DNA of 64,000 bases from Halomonas daqiaonensis (lineage in GTDB: Bacteria; Pseudomonadota; Gammaproteobacteria; Pseudomonadales; Halomonadaceae). The notes below the pieces were generated by a model. The model saw only the letters and a list, made by a program, of their open reading frames with translations. It searched no databases and was not told the DNA's origin. The stretch is from the NCBI RefSeq assembly GCF_900109725.1, contig NZ_FOBC01000008.1, positions 117,507 through 181,506 of the forward strand. Reading direction: 5' to 3'. Below, piece by piece: positions 18,000-25,069 of this stretch (position 1 is its first letter; each line of letters begins with the position of its first letter). Position numbers and translations under genes: made by a program.

Positions 18000-18515
18000 T
18001 TTCCCTTTCCTTGTTATTAAGATTAAATAAAAATTAACTCATAATGAAAGCGGTTACGACGACCCATCACGACGCAGTGAAACATTGATGCATCACAACG
18101 TGTCGTCACAACGTAACGCGACGACGAAAATTAGGCAAGGGAAAGACCCTAGATCTGGGCTTACCTCGGCGATCAGTGAGGCAAAATTGAAAGATCATCA
18201 ACCTTTCCAAGGTACTATAGAACCATCACACCTTGGCAGGTGCCTGTCCAGAGGCTGTGCTGCCTCAGCGTACCTACCGCTTTTGGCTGGCTGAGAGGCT
18301 GTAAGGACTTTCCCCCACAAAACTTTGTATCGCTTTGACTGGGAAGCGAATGTCGCACGGTAGTGAGGAGGCACTGGGAGAGTTTAAATGTCTGATAAGG
18401 AGGATTGCTATTATCGATGGGGTTTGGATGAGTGGGTAAGATGGTGAAAAGTTTAGGGGTTAAATTAAAAAATACTCGGCAGCTTCATCTCATGAAGGAC
18501 AAACAGGAGTTCGTC
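18000..18515. other. Regulatory region between the MatP-like gene and alpA
   Basis: About 515 bases between divergent genes, with the phased repeat array at 18,054-18,127 and otherwise no gene I can support. A 69-codon frame at 18,085 overlaps the array and has no family pattern. This is the most likely control region, and possibly an origin or partition site, of the island. Confidence 0.5.
18054..18127. repeat. 13-bp-phased direct repeat array upstream of the MatP-like gene
   Basis: Related 9-mers start at 18,054 (ttacgacga), 18,067 (tcacgacgc), 18,093 (tcacaacgt), 18,106 (tcacaacgt) and 18,119 (cgacgacga). All starts differ by 13 or 26. Only the slot at 18,080 lacks a match. Such arrays are operators of ribbon-helix-helix repressors, or iterons/partition sites. 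Confidence 0.7.
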
Positions 18516-18713
18516 ATGAGCATGAAACTGATTCGCATCAAAGACGTCATGGACCGCACCGGCCTTGCAAAGTCCACGGTCTACAAATATATCAGTAAGG
18601 GGTGGCTCCCGAAGCCACTCAAGCCAGGAGGTAGGATGTCGGCTTGGGTGGAGGAAGAAATTGACGCCTATATACAAGAGCTTATACAAAAGCGAGATAT
18701 GGATCAAGAGTGA
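18516..18713 (+). CDS. AlpA family phage-type transcriptional regulator
   Basis: A 65-residue helix-turn-helix protein: MSMKLIRIKDVMDRTGLAKS, then TVYKYISKGWLPKPLKPGGR and MSAWVEEEIDAYIQELI. The pattern (LIRIKDV-x-x-x-TGLSKSTIY, then W-x-E-x-EI-x-x-Y/W) is that of AlpA, which activates integrase or excision genes in P4-like and CP4-57-like elements. The ATG at 18,516 is chosen because AGGAG lies eight bases upstream; the open frame begins 84 bases earlier. It probably controls excision or the early genes of this island. Confidence 0.9.
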   Translation: MSMKLIRIKDVMDRTGLAKSTVYKYISKGWLPKPLKPGGRMSAWVEEEIDAYIQELIQKRDMDQE

Positions 18714-19029
18714 GGTGAAAGAGCGATAGCTTGATGATGTAATTCAAGAGCAAGTTTCTACCTTGCGCCACCCATGCCCATCAGAGCCCACCTGCATTGC
18801 TGGTATCTGAACCAGCTTTCCTGACCCTTGTTTAATTATTATTACGCTAATAAAGCAAGAGGGGAGGGGCCTCCAGCCCCGTACCTACCAGAGCAAGGAA
18901 AGAAGAGGAGAACACCCTACCGATAGGCCAATGGATCCAGCGTACAGCTGGAGGATTCATCGTGCCTGAAACAAACGTCCATGGCTTGACGGCCATGGAC
19001 TATTCCCCATGTCCCTATAGGAGTTACTC
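18714..19029. other. Region between alpA and the Gp2-like gene
   Basis: About 316 bases without a gene. It ends in a stable hairpin (18,977-19,000) and an ATAGGAG ribosome binding site ahead of the next ATG. Confidence 0.5.
18977..19000. other. Perfect 9-bp stem hairpin upstream of the Gp2-like gene
   Basis: GTCCATGGC, a six-base loop ttgacg, then GCCATGGAC. It lies 30 bases upstream of the start codon at 19,030 and is not followed by a T tract. A leader RNA structure, a nick/replication site, or an operator are possible; the sequence does not decide. Confidence 0.6.
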
Positions 19030-19689
19030 ATGTCACCGAGAAACCCATTCAACCCTAACCTGCATCTTCACTTTGACCCCTCATTCAACGGTATGTCCAT
19101 CCAAGCGGAGTTTTCACCAATGGTGACCGAATACCTCGAGGCTCTCCACGTGACCCTCAAGAATGCGCTGCGTGACTATCCCCGAGTGCTGGCCTTCCGG
19201 GTCGACCCTGTCATCCCCACAGCGATCAGCGACACGATGACGGTGGAGGACCATCGGAACCTGATCCCGAAATTCAATTCTTCCCTCAAGTCCATCATCC
19301 AAAACGACCTAGAGCGGAGGCGTCGGAGCGGCTGGGTGCCTGGCACCAAGGTGCGCTACGTCTGGTGCCGTGAGATCGGCACCAATGGCAAGCCGCACTA
19401 TCACTTCTTTCTGATCCTCAACCGCGATGCCTACCACCTGCCTGGCAGGGTGGGCTCTCCCAACGAGAACCTCTTCAACAGGATCTCCCGGGCCTGGTAC
19501 AGCGCGCTGGGGGTGGAGTGGAACCCCCAGGAGCCCTGGATTCATGTTCCCCAGAACCCGGTGTACTGGATTGACCGGGGTGATCCGCAGAGCTTCCAGG
19601 AAGCGTTCTATCGAGCATCGTACCTGTGCAAGGCCGAGACGAAGCAATACGGGCTCGGACTGCGGGCGTTCGGATCAAGCCGTAATTGA
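19030..19689 (+). CDS. Inovirus Gp2 / YagK-YfjJ domain protein (replication-like)
   Basis: A 219-residue protein of the family found in P4-like satellites and inovirus-like elements. It has a basic, aromatic core: VRYVWCREIGTNGKPHYHFF (about 108-127) with a His-x-His motif at 123-125 and a C-terminal YRASYLCKAETKQYG typical of YagK/YfjJ. The His pair plus neighbouring Tyr residues resembles HUH-type replication initiators, so a role in island replication is plausible but not proven. An ATAGGAG site precedes the ATG. It follows alpA, the usual order in such elements. Confidence 0.82.
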   Translation: MSPRNPFNPNLHLHFDPSFNGMSIQAEFSPMVTEYLEALHVTLKNALRDYPRVLAFRVDPVIPTAISDTMTVEDHRNLIPKFNSSLKSIIQNDLERRRRSGWVPGTKVRYVWCREIGTNGKPHYHFFLILNRDAYHLPGRVGSPNENLFNRISRAWYSALGVEWNPQEPWIHVPQNPVYWIDRGDPQSFQEAFYRASYLCKAETKQYGLGLRAFGSSRN

Positions 19690-19784
19690 TGAGAGTGAGC
19701 TCCCAAAGAAATGACCGGGGGCTCAGAAGACGCACCAGCAGTGCTACACAGCGCTGCTGCTGCTTACCGACGAGGACGGTATTT

Positions 19785-20171
19785 ATGCAATGCAAATGCG
19801 GAAGTGAGACGAAACTGAATGAAGCGGTGAAGGGCAAGCTGAATGCGAGGTTGGTATTCCAGGAATGCAAGGGGTGTGGCCGTGTGTCGAATGGCGAATT
19901 ATTTGTTAGGGAGATAAAAGTCGCCCAGGACGGCGGGTCTCAGGCGACGGCTCGGAAGCTGTTTGCCATCCTAGATGCGGAACAAGCTGAGATCCTGCAT
20001 GCCTTTCCTGGAGAGCCCCAGGTGCCCTCTACCCACGTTAGAGCCAAAAACGAAGTAGTGCGGACTGAGGCTGCGGGGTCGGGGCCAGCCGAAGCCGAGC
20101 GACCGTCCTTGGTGGCAGTCATGAACCTAAGGTCAACGATTCTGCTGGCAATAGTAAAACATGCACATTAG
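19785..20171 (+). CDS. Small zinc-ribbon-like hypothetical protein
   Basis: A 128-residue protein starting at ATG 19,785, which has a GAGGA site upstream; the open frame begins earlier, overlapping the previous gene by a few bases, but without recognisable sequence. Cys3, Cys5, Cys28 and Cys31 (CKCGSETKLN, then ECKGCGRVSNGELF) look like a zinc ribbon. The rest is Ala/Glu-rich with no family I recognise. Position after the Gp2-like gene suggests an accessory protein of the same replication or regulatory unit. Function unknown. Confidence 0.55.
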   Translation: MQCKCGSETKLNEAVKGKLNARLVFQECKGCGRVSNGELFVREIKVAQDGGSQATARKLFAILDAEQAEILHAFPGEPQVPSTHVRAKNEVVRTEAAGSGPAEAERPSLVAVMNLRSTILLAIVKHAH

Positions 20172-20278
20172 CCGGTACTCTTGGGTCAGCACCTTTCCAT
20201 CATGTAGCGACCGCGGAGCGCTGAGCAAGGAGCTGACGGCTGATAAGGGCCTAGCGAGGCCACCCAAACGGAGGCGGT

Positions 20279-21208
20279 ATGACACAGGGACGCAGTATTC
20301 GGCTCTTTCTGGTGGACGGCACGCCCAACGGGCTGCTTACTGCCGAGATCATGAATTGGACAGGCCATGTGCTCACCGGACCGCGCAGCAAGCTTAGCGA
20401 GCTGGTGCAGCGCCCGGAGTGCGGTCGCACAGGGATCTATTTCCTGGTCGGCCCGGACCCCGAGAACAGCCTGCGCCCGCTGGTCTATATCGGCGAGAGC
20501 GACGATGTGGCAACGCGACTCAAGCAGCACAACCGCCCCGAGGAGAAGGGCGGTAAGGACTTCTGGGAGAAGGTCTGCCTGGTCACCAGCAAGGACCAGA
20601 ACCTGACCAAGGCCCACGTGAAGTACCTTGAAAGCCTGCTGATCCAGAATGCCGGCGAGGTGGGCCGCTGCAAGCTGATTAACGGCACCGCTCACGACTA
20701 CATCGGCCTGCCCGAGTCCGACCGCGCTGACATGGCCTTCTTCATGGAGCAAGTTCGCACCGTACTTCCGGTACTCGGTCTCGACTTCCTGCGTGAAACT
20801 TCCCGCCCCTCCAGGGAGACTGAAGCGGCCGCGGCTTCTGAACCCGAGGCATCCCTTCGTTTCTACTTAGAAGTGCCTCGTCACGGCCTCCGCGCCACCG
20901 GCCAGGAGATCGATGGCGAGTTCTACGTCTTCAAGGGCTCTCTGGCCCGGGGGAGTTGGGTCGGCACCGAGCGCGGCTACCAGGGCCTTTACAACCAGCT
21001 CTGCGAGGACGGGGTGCTGGTGGAAAGCGATGGAACGCGAGTCTTCAACGAGGACCAGAGCTTCAGTAGCCCCAGCGCCGCCGCTGCGGTGGTCTCTGGT
21101 CGCAGCGCCAATGGGCGCATTGCCTGGAAAGTTGAGGGCAGCGGCCAGACCTATGGTGAGTGGCAGGATCAGCAGGTGAGCGCGGCTGCAGATGCCGCCC
21201 CTGAATAG
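20279..21208 (+). CDS. GIY-YIG nuclease family protein with C-terminal DUF4357-like domain
   Basis: A 309-residue protein. The GIY-YIG core is near the N-terminus: TGIYFLVG (GIY 52-54), LVYIGES (YIG 70-72), and a catalytic-type Arg at 80 followed by LKQHN. The C-terminal part (residues 190-300: RHGLRATGQEIDGEFYVFKG, GSWVGTERGYQGLYNQL, DGVL-E, F-FSSPSAAAAVVSGRSANG) matches the DUF4357 module seen after GIY-YIG domains in island proteins. It probably cuts DNA, but its biological role is not known; a defence or element-maintenance role is possible. A GGAGGCGGT site precedes the ATG. Confidence 0.85.
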   Translation: MTQGRSIRLFLVDGTPNGLLTAEIMNWTGHVLTGPRSKLSELVQRPECGRTGIYFLVGPDPENSLRPLVYIGESDDVATRLKQHNRPEEKGGKDFWEKVCLVTSKDQNLTKAHVKYLESLLIQNAGEVGRCKLINGTAHDYIGLPESDRADMAFFMEQVRTVLPVLGLDFLRETSRPSRETEAAAASEPEASLRFYLEVPRHGLRATGQEIDGEFYVFKGSLARGSWVGTERGYQGLYNQLCEDGVLVESDGTRVFNEDQSFSSPSAAAAVVSGRSANGRIAWKVEGSGQTYGEWQDQQVSAAADAAPE

Positions 21209-21223
21209 CAACAGAGAAACCAC

Positions 21224-21283
21224 ATGGACGTTGACCACATCCAGACATTGCTTGAACCCGGGATATTCATGAGGGCGGCCTAA
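21224..21283 (+). pseudogene. Possible 5' fragment of a gene cut by an IS1380-type insertion
   Basis: A short frame (MDVDHIQTLLEPGIFMRAA) starts 16 bases after the GIY-YIG gene. It ends in sequence that looks like the left part of the IS fragment. It may be the start of a gene interrupted by the insertion. Too short to identify. Confidence 0.25.
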
Positions 21284-21361
21284 AAACGAAGATAGCGGAT
21301 GGTATTCTCTTTTTAAATCAGTGCGTTACGTAAAGAATCTGATTCAAGAGGACCATCCGCT

Positions 21362-21691
21362 ATGGGTGAAACTGTATCCACCATGACGCCCTCCTTCAAT
21401 GGCTCTGTCCGCGTCGAGATGAGCGGCCAGCGCACCACCAGCGATAGCGGTGCCTTGCTGCTGCGTGAAGCCTTCGACCGCAGCGGTACCATCGCCGCGC
21501 TTGAAGACCATCTGGTCGATCCACACGATCCACAGCGTGTCCGTCACTCGCCGGCCAGCCAACTTCGCACCGTGGTGCTGCAGCGGGCCATGGGCTGGCC
21601 TGGCAGCGAAGGCGTGTTAACAAGTAAGTCGGTGCTGAAGGTTAGACAGTATCTGAAATCACTCAGCGGGATTACCGGACTGGATCGATAA
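21362..21691 (+). pseudogene. Truncated IS1380-family transposase
   Basis: The first about 80 residues (MTPSFNGSVRVEMSGQRTTS, then DSGALLLREAFDRSGTIAAL, EDHLVDPHDPQRVRHS, LRTVVLQRAMGW) are the N-terminus of an IS1380-type DDE transposase. Full-length proteins of this family are over 400 residues. Homology stops near 21,600 and the frame then reads unrelated sequence to a stop at 21,691. The catalytic residues are absent. The upstream AT-rich stretch (21,284-21,361) may be the remains of the IS left end. Confidence 0.75.
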
Positions 21692-22210
21692 GCCATTGAT
21701 CCAATGGTCTCTGCCGATGATGCGCTCATGGATGAACATGTAGCGTGCCGCCTTGCTGGTCAAGACGGTAAGGCAGTCGCTCACATAACTCTCTGAAGCC
21801 TTGAGGTAGCCTTGCCATGGATCTACCTTCCTGTTACGCCATAGCGGAGTGATACCTTGGGGGCACTCGAAGATAGGAACATGCGCACCACGGTAGGTCC
21901 GATATTGCGGTTTGCCGTACTCCCCCTTTTTCTGAAAATCGCGCCCTGTCTCGCTGAAGCCTTCTGGCGTCGGATCAGACGACAGCGTGATCACGAACTT
22001 CTCACCCGCGCGCTCCTCAGGATCGAAGCACTTCCCGCTGATTTCCAGCCAGTTACGGGCTTCGAATACCCGATCATCCGGTCTGACCCGCAGGAGATTC
22101 GCCCTCAGGTTGGTGTTGACGCCCATCTCAACACGAAAGTCATATCCTGTCAGCCACATCGAGAGGAAGGCATAGTCCTCGCGAGGTTTGCGATGTGTTG
22201 TGTAGGGCAT
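21659..22210 (-). CDS. Hypothetical protein, 183 residues
   Basis: Starts at ATG 22,210 with a GAGG site upstream; the open frame continues to 22,363 without a plausible start. Sequence features: an N-terminal RKPREDYAFLSMWLTGYDFR, a middle NLRANLLRVRPDDRVFEARN, and a C-terminal GYLKASESYVSDCLTVLTSK. It is soluble, mixed alpha/beta, with no signal peptide. I do not recognise the family. Its last bases overlap the frame of the truncated transposase on the other strand, so its C-terminus may have been altered by that insertion. Confidence 0.5.
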   Translation of the reverse strand: MPYTTHRKPREDYAFLSMWLTGYDFRVEMGVNTNLRANLLRVRPDDRVFEARNWLEISGKCFDPEERAGEKFVITLSSDPTPEGFSETGRDFQKKGEYGKPQYRTYRGAHVPIFECPQGITPLWRNRKVDPWQGYLKASESYVSDCLTVLTSKAARYMFIHERIIGRDHWINGLSIQSGNPAE

Positions 22211-22271
22211 GAAAACCTCCTCAAAGCTTGGATGTAGGCCTTGGGATGAACGGTATTCGGCATAGGGATGC

Positions 22272-22612
22272 TCAGCCCTTGGTGACCTTGATCGCGGTAC
22301 CGCTGCCCATCGGGAACAGCATCGACGTGCCACCTCCGGAGATCTCACTGTAGTAGAGATCATTTTCGATCACCGCGCGGGTCCCTATCTCTGCGGCTTT
22401 ACGCCGCAATTCGTTCAGGCATGCCACCCGTTCGTCACGCAGTGGTCCTGGGAATTCTTGTTGCGGTGGCCGAAGAAGTCACGGAAGTCGGCGAACTTGT
22501 CCTTAAGAAAGTTCATCCCAAACACGTACTCAGTGGAGACGATGTCGATGTGCTCGGTGATGCGATAGCCTTCGAGGTGCGAGGAGGTAGTGAGGATCAA
22601 GCAATATGACAT
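22272..22612 (-). pseudogene. Frameshifted YbjQ/UPF0145 family gene
   Basis: The first frame reads MSYCLILTTSSHLEGYRITE, HIDIVSTEYVFGMNFLKDKF, ADFRDFFGHRNKNSQ. A second frame continues GPLRDERVACLNELRRKAAE, IGTRAVIENDLYYSEISGGG, TSMLFPMGSGTAIKVTKG and stops. Joined, they follow the YbjQ pattern (TT-x-x-LEG-x-I, G-FLKD-FA, ELR-A-ELGA-AV, GTAVK). The switch occurs near 22,447-22,453 (AATTCCCAGGACC, minus strand), and the total length is not a multiple of three. A one-base indel therefore breaks the gene, unless it is a sequencing error. YbjQ proteins form pentamers of unknown function. Confidence 0.72.
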
Positions 22613-23337
22613 GCAGGAGACACCTTCTGATGTTGCGGATAAAGCGGTTCCGCGGCCCCCGCCCCTAAGCCGGCGCTTGCCGAATGACTCCATGGGAGGA
22701 AGCGAAGGAGTCCATATACCCTACCTCAATCCACAACCCACAACCCACAACCCACAACCTCGGCCTGGAACCCTGGCTCAAGCAGCCCAAAGACCGCATC
22801 ACGGTGCCGGACAACGCCAAGTCCGCCTGCATGCATGAGATCGCCCTGGGCATAGTGGATGTCATCCCCGAGGTTTTGTTCTTTCGCCGAGATGGTGTCC
22901 TGGAAGAGACTAGTACAATCCAAGCATCGTTGAGGCATGCTTGGTGGACCACGTGACCTACGACGTGGAAAACTGGCGGCTTGTGCGCACGTATCCAGCC
23001 GAAGGGCTCACGCGCGAACTCAGCTATGACTATCTTAAGCTCGATCATTCGCAACCTGGTCCAGAGAGCGAGAGTTGCTCCCCCACCTGAATCTGTAGAG
23101 TAGATAGCCAGCCTCACCAACAACTTGGCAACGCATGGGCGAGCGAAAGAGTGGTTGACTAATGCATGATCGAGTTTGTTCCTGTTGTTATATTTTCTTA
23201 TACCCATCATCCCCCCGGAGGTGCTATTGGACGGAGAACAGCATTACCGAGATTCTCTGCTAGATTCTGAGGAATTTCAGTGGCACCATGAGACGGTATT
23301 GGCTCGTCTACAAAATGCCACTCTACAGGAAGAACAT
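22613..23337. other. Decayed region with a 7-bp tandem repeat
   Basis: About 725 bases with no gene I can support. Four exact copies of ccacaac fill 22,731-22,758. Two frames (for example VDHVTYDVENWRLVRTYPAE at about 22,940-23,000) look protein-like but have no recognisable family and are broken by stops. This is probably debris of earlier cargo. Confidence 0.5.
22731..22758. repeat. Tandem repeat, 4 x 7 bp (ccacaac)
   Basis: Four exact head-to-tail copies of a 7-mer within a non-coding, decayed part of the island. No iteron or operator role is evident. Confidence 0.85.
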
Positions 23338-23805
23338 ATGAAGATAAAAAACCCCGTGGAAGCATTTTTAATATCACTCATGCAAAATTGGGTTAACAAC
23401 GCCCCAGAAGATGGGCGAAAAGGAGTTTATGAAGGAGACAAAAAAGTTAACTCTCAAATGGCTAGAGCGGCCTATATTCTAAAGATCATCGGTGTTGCTG
23501 AAGAAGATAAAATATTTAACAAGCTTGCCATTCACTGCCGACGAAATGATGGAAATTCATATATATCAAAAACATCCAACTGGATGGAAAAGCCTTTAGA
23601 TCTAGGCGGTGGCTGGTTTTTCGAGGGAGGGACAAGCCTATCTCAAAAGCAAAACATTCTACGTCATTTGAATAAGATTGGGTATTCATCTGTATTCGTT
23701 AGCTGTGTAGAAGAATTTGTTGCTGGCCGATCAGTAGTAGATTTTTTTCCTACTGAAAAAGAAGCTGATGAAATATTGAGAAAAATCCAAAATAGTGAGA
23801 CCTGA
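23338..23805 (+). CDS. Hypothetical protein upstream of the DUF6361 operon
   Basis: A 155-residue, AT-rich gene. I start it at ATG 23,338 (MKIKNPVEAFLISLMQNWVN) because AGGAAG lies seven bases upstream; the open frame begins at 23,176 without such support. It is soluble, with LGGGWFFEGGTSLSQKQNIL in the middle and an acidic C-terminus. I do not recognise the family. Its base composition is much lower in GC than the following operon, which starts 85 bases later, so it was probably acquired separately. Confidence 0.6.
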   Translation: MKIKNPVEAFLISLMQNWVNNAPEDGRKGVYEGDKKVNSQMARAAYILKIIGVAEEDKIFNKLAIHCRRNDGNSYISKTSNWMEKPLDLGGGWFFEGGTSLSQKQNILRHLNKIGYSSVFVSCVEEFVAGRSVVDFFPTEKEADEILRKIQNSET

Positions 23806-23890
23806 GGCTCTCGAAAACCAACAGTATACTGCTGGATTAGCGACACAGATGAATGTCGAAAACAAGTGATAAAAAGATCTTAAGGGGATT

Positions 23891-25069
23891 ATGTCTTCGT
23901 TAGCTTGGATTGACTTCGATGAGGCAGAGCGACAGCGTGCGCAACGGATCATAGCACTGTTCCAGGAGCGCGAAAGCCGTGATGAACTGGGTCTTGGCAG
24001 TATCCGTGACTCTATTGCGGACCACCTTTTTCCTGGCACCAGCACGATCCAGACACGGCTGCGCTATATGCTGTTCGTTCCCTGGCTATACCAATCCTTG
24101 GAGCAGCGGAGACGCGCACCACACCAGCTGAAGGAAGAGGCAAGGACGCTTGAGATTCGCCTGGTGGAGGCACTGAAAACCGGCGGCGAAAAAAAAGGTA
24201 TCATCGGGCGCGAAGCCGGGGTGAAGCTACAACGACTGCCCAGCTCTGTTTACTGGGCTGGCCTAAACGCCTGGGGGATCCGCCTATTTCACGGTTCGAT
24301 TGACAGCTATTTCGCTGCCCTTCAGCGCCGCCGACTCGATCATACGCCGGACGAATCTGAGACAAGCGCAGAGAGGTATAGTAACCAAAAATTTTGGACA
24401 AAGGGGCTGCCCCCATGCCCTGCCAAGCTGCTGGACAGTACCACCTTCCGCCTGACCAAAGACGAAGCCGGGTTCATAATTGATCGACTTGTATCGCAGC
24501 AACCCAGTTCGCTTCTGACACACTTGGCTCAACACCGGGTTGACGCTGAATGCGACTACATCTGGGAGCACCCTCAGCGCCATGACTTTCCCGCCAAGGC
24601 CCAACACTTGGTCCAGCAAGCAGACAGATTCTCCGCCGTCTTGCACGGCGCCTCATTGTTGTACAACCTCCAGCTCAGCGAGCGGCGCGAGCACGACGAC
24701 TGGGTAAGATCCTATCAACAAAGAATCGAAGCCTGGGCTGATGGCATCGACCTTAAGGCCATCCAAAACTGGTCACTCGACGACTTTTGGAAGACGGTAG
24801 AACACCCTGCCCACAACATCCGCCCGGCCACAAGACGGTTCGTGGCGCAATGGCTTGAACAAGTGGCTTCGGGAGTCGAGAGAATCAGTGCTTCATATTC
24901 CGCCCGGTCGCTGGTGAAAAAACGTGAAAGCCAACTGAAATCGAGCCAGTCGCGATTTACCAATCGTGCCGTGTTGGACCGCTGGACCGGCGCCTCGGGC
25001 GCGGAACGGCTGTCCTTCCGATGGTCGCAGGCAAAATCACATCTAAGGGACTTGGCCCATGCCAGGTAA
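23891..25069 (+). CDS. DUF6361 family protein, first gene of a probable Azaca-like defence operon
   Basis: A 392-residue protein. The N-terminus (SSLAWIDFDEAERQRAQRII, then DELGLGSIRDSIADHLFPGT and TIQTRLRYMLFVPWLYQSLE) is the DUF6361 signature. The remainder is helical and basic towards the end (ARSLVKKRESQLKSSQSRFT). The molecular function of DUF6361 is unknown. The stop overlaps the start of a PLD-nuclease gene by 11 bases, which in turn overlaps a helicase gene by 11 bases. This tight three-gene order resembles, as far as I recall, the Azaca (ZacABC) anti-phage system; that name should be checked. An AAGGGG site precedes the ATG. Confidence 0.82.
   Translation: MSSLAWIDFDEAERQRAQRIIALFQERESRDELGLGSIRDSIADHLFPGTSTIQTRLRYMLFVPWLYQSLEQRRRAPHQLKEEARTLEIRLVEALKTGGEKKGIIGREAGVKLQRLPSSVYWAGLNAWGIRLFHGSIDSYFAALQRRRLDHTPDESETSAERYSNQKFWTKGLPPCPAKLLDSTTFRLTKDEAGFIIDRLVSQQPSSLLTHLAQHRVDAECDYIWEHPQRHDFPAKAQHLVQQADRFSAVLHGASLLYNLQLSERREHDDWVRSYQQRIEAWADGIDLKAIQNWSLDDFWKTVEHPAHNIRPATRRFVAQWLEQVASGVERISASYSARSLVKKRESQLKSSQSRFTNRAVLDRWTGASGAERLSFRWSQAKSHLRDLAHAR

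Noticed and set aside
18085..18294. 69-codon frame upstream of alpA
   Set aside because: It overlaps the phased repeat array and has no Shine-Dalgarno site or homology pattern.
22272..22612. Programmed frameshift in the ybjQ-like gene
   Set aside because: The shift region has no standard slippery heptamer with a following structure, and the family does not use frameshifting.
22731..22758. CRISPR or iteron array
   Set aside because: Four 7-bp units without spacers; too short and uniform for a CRISPR array, and no replication gene adjoins it.
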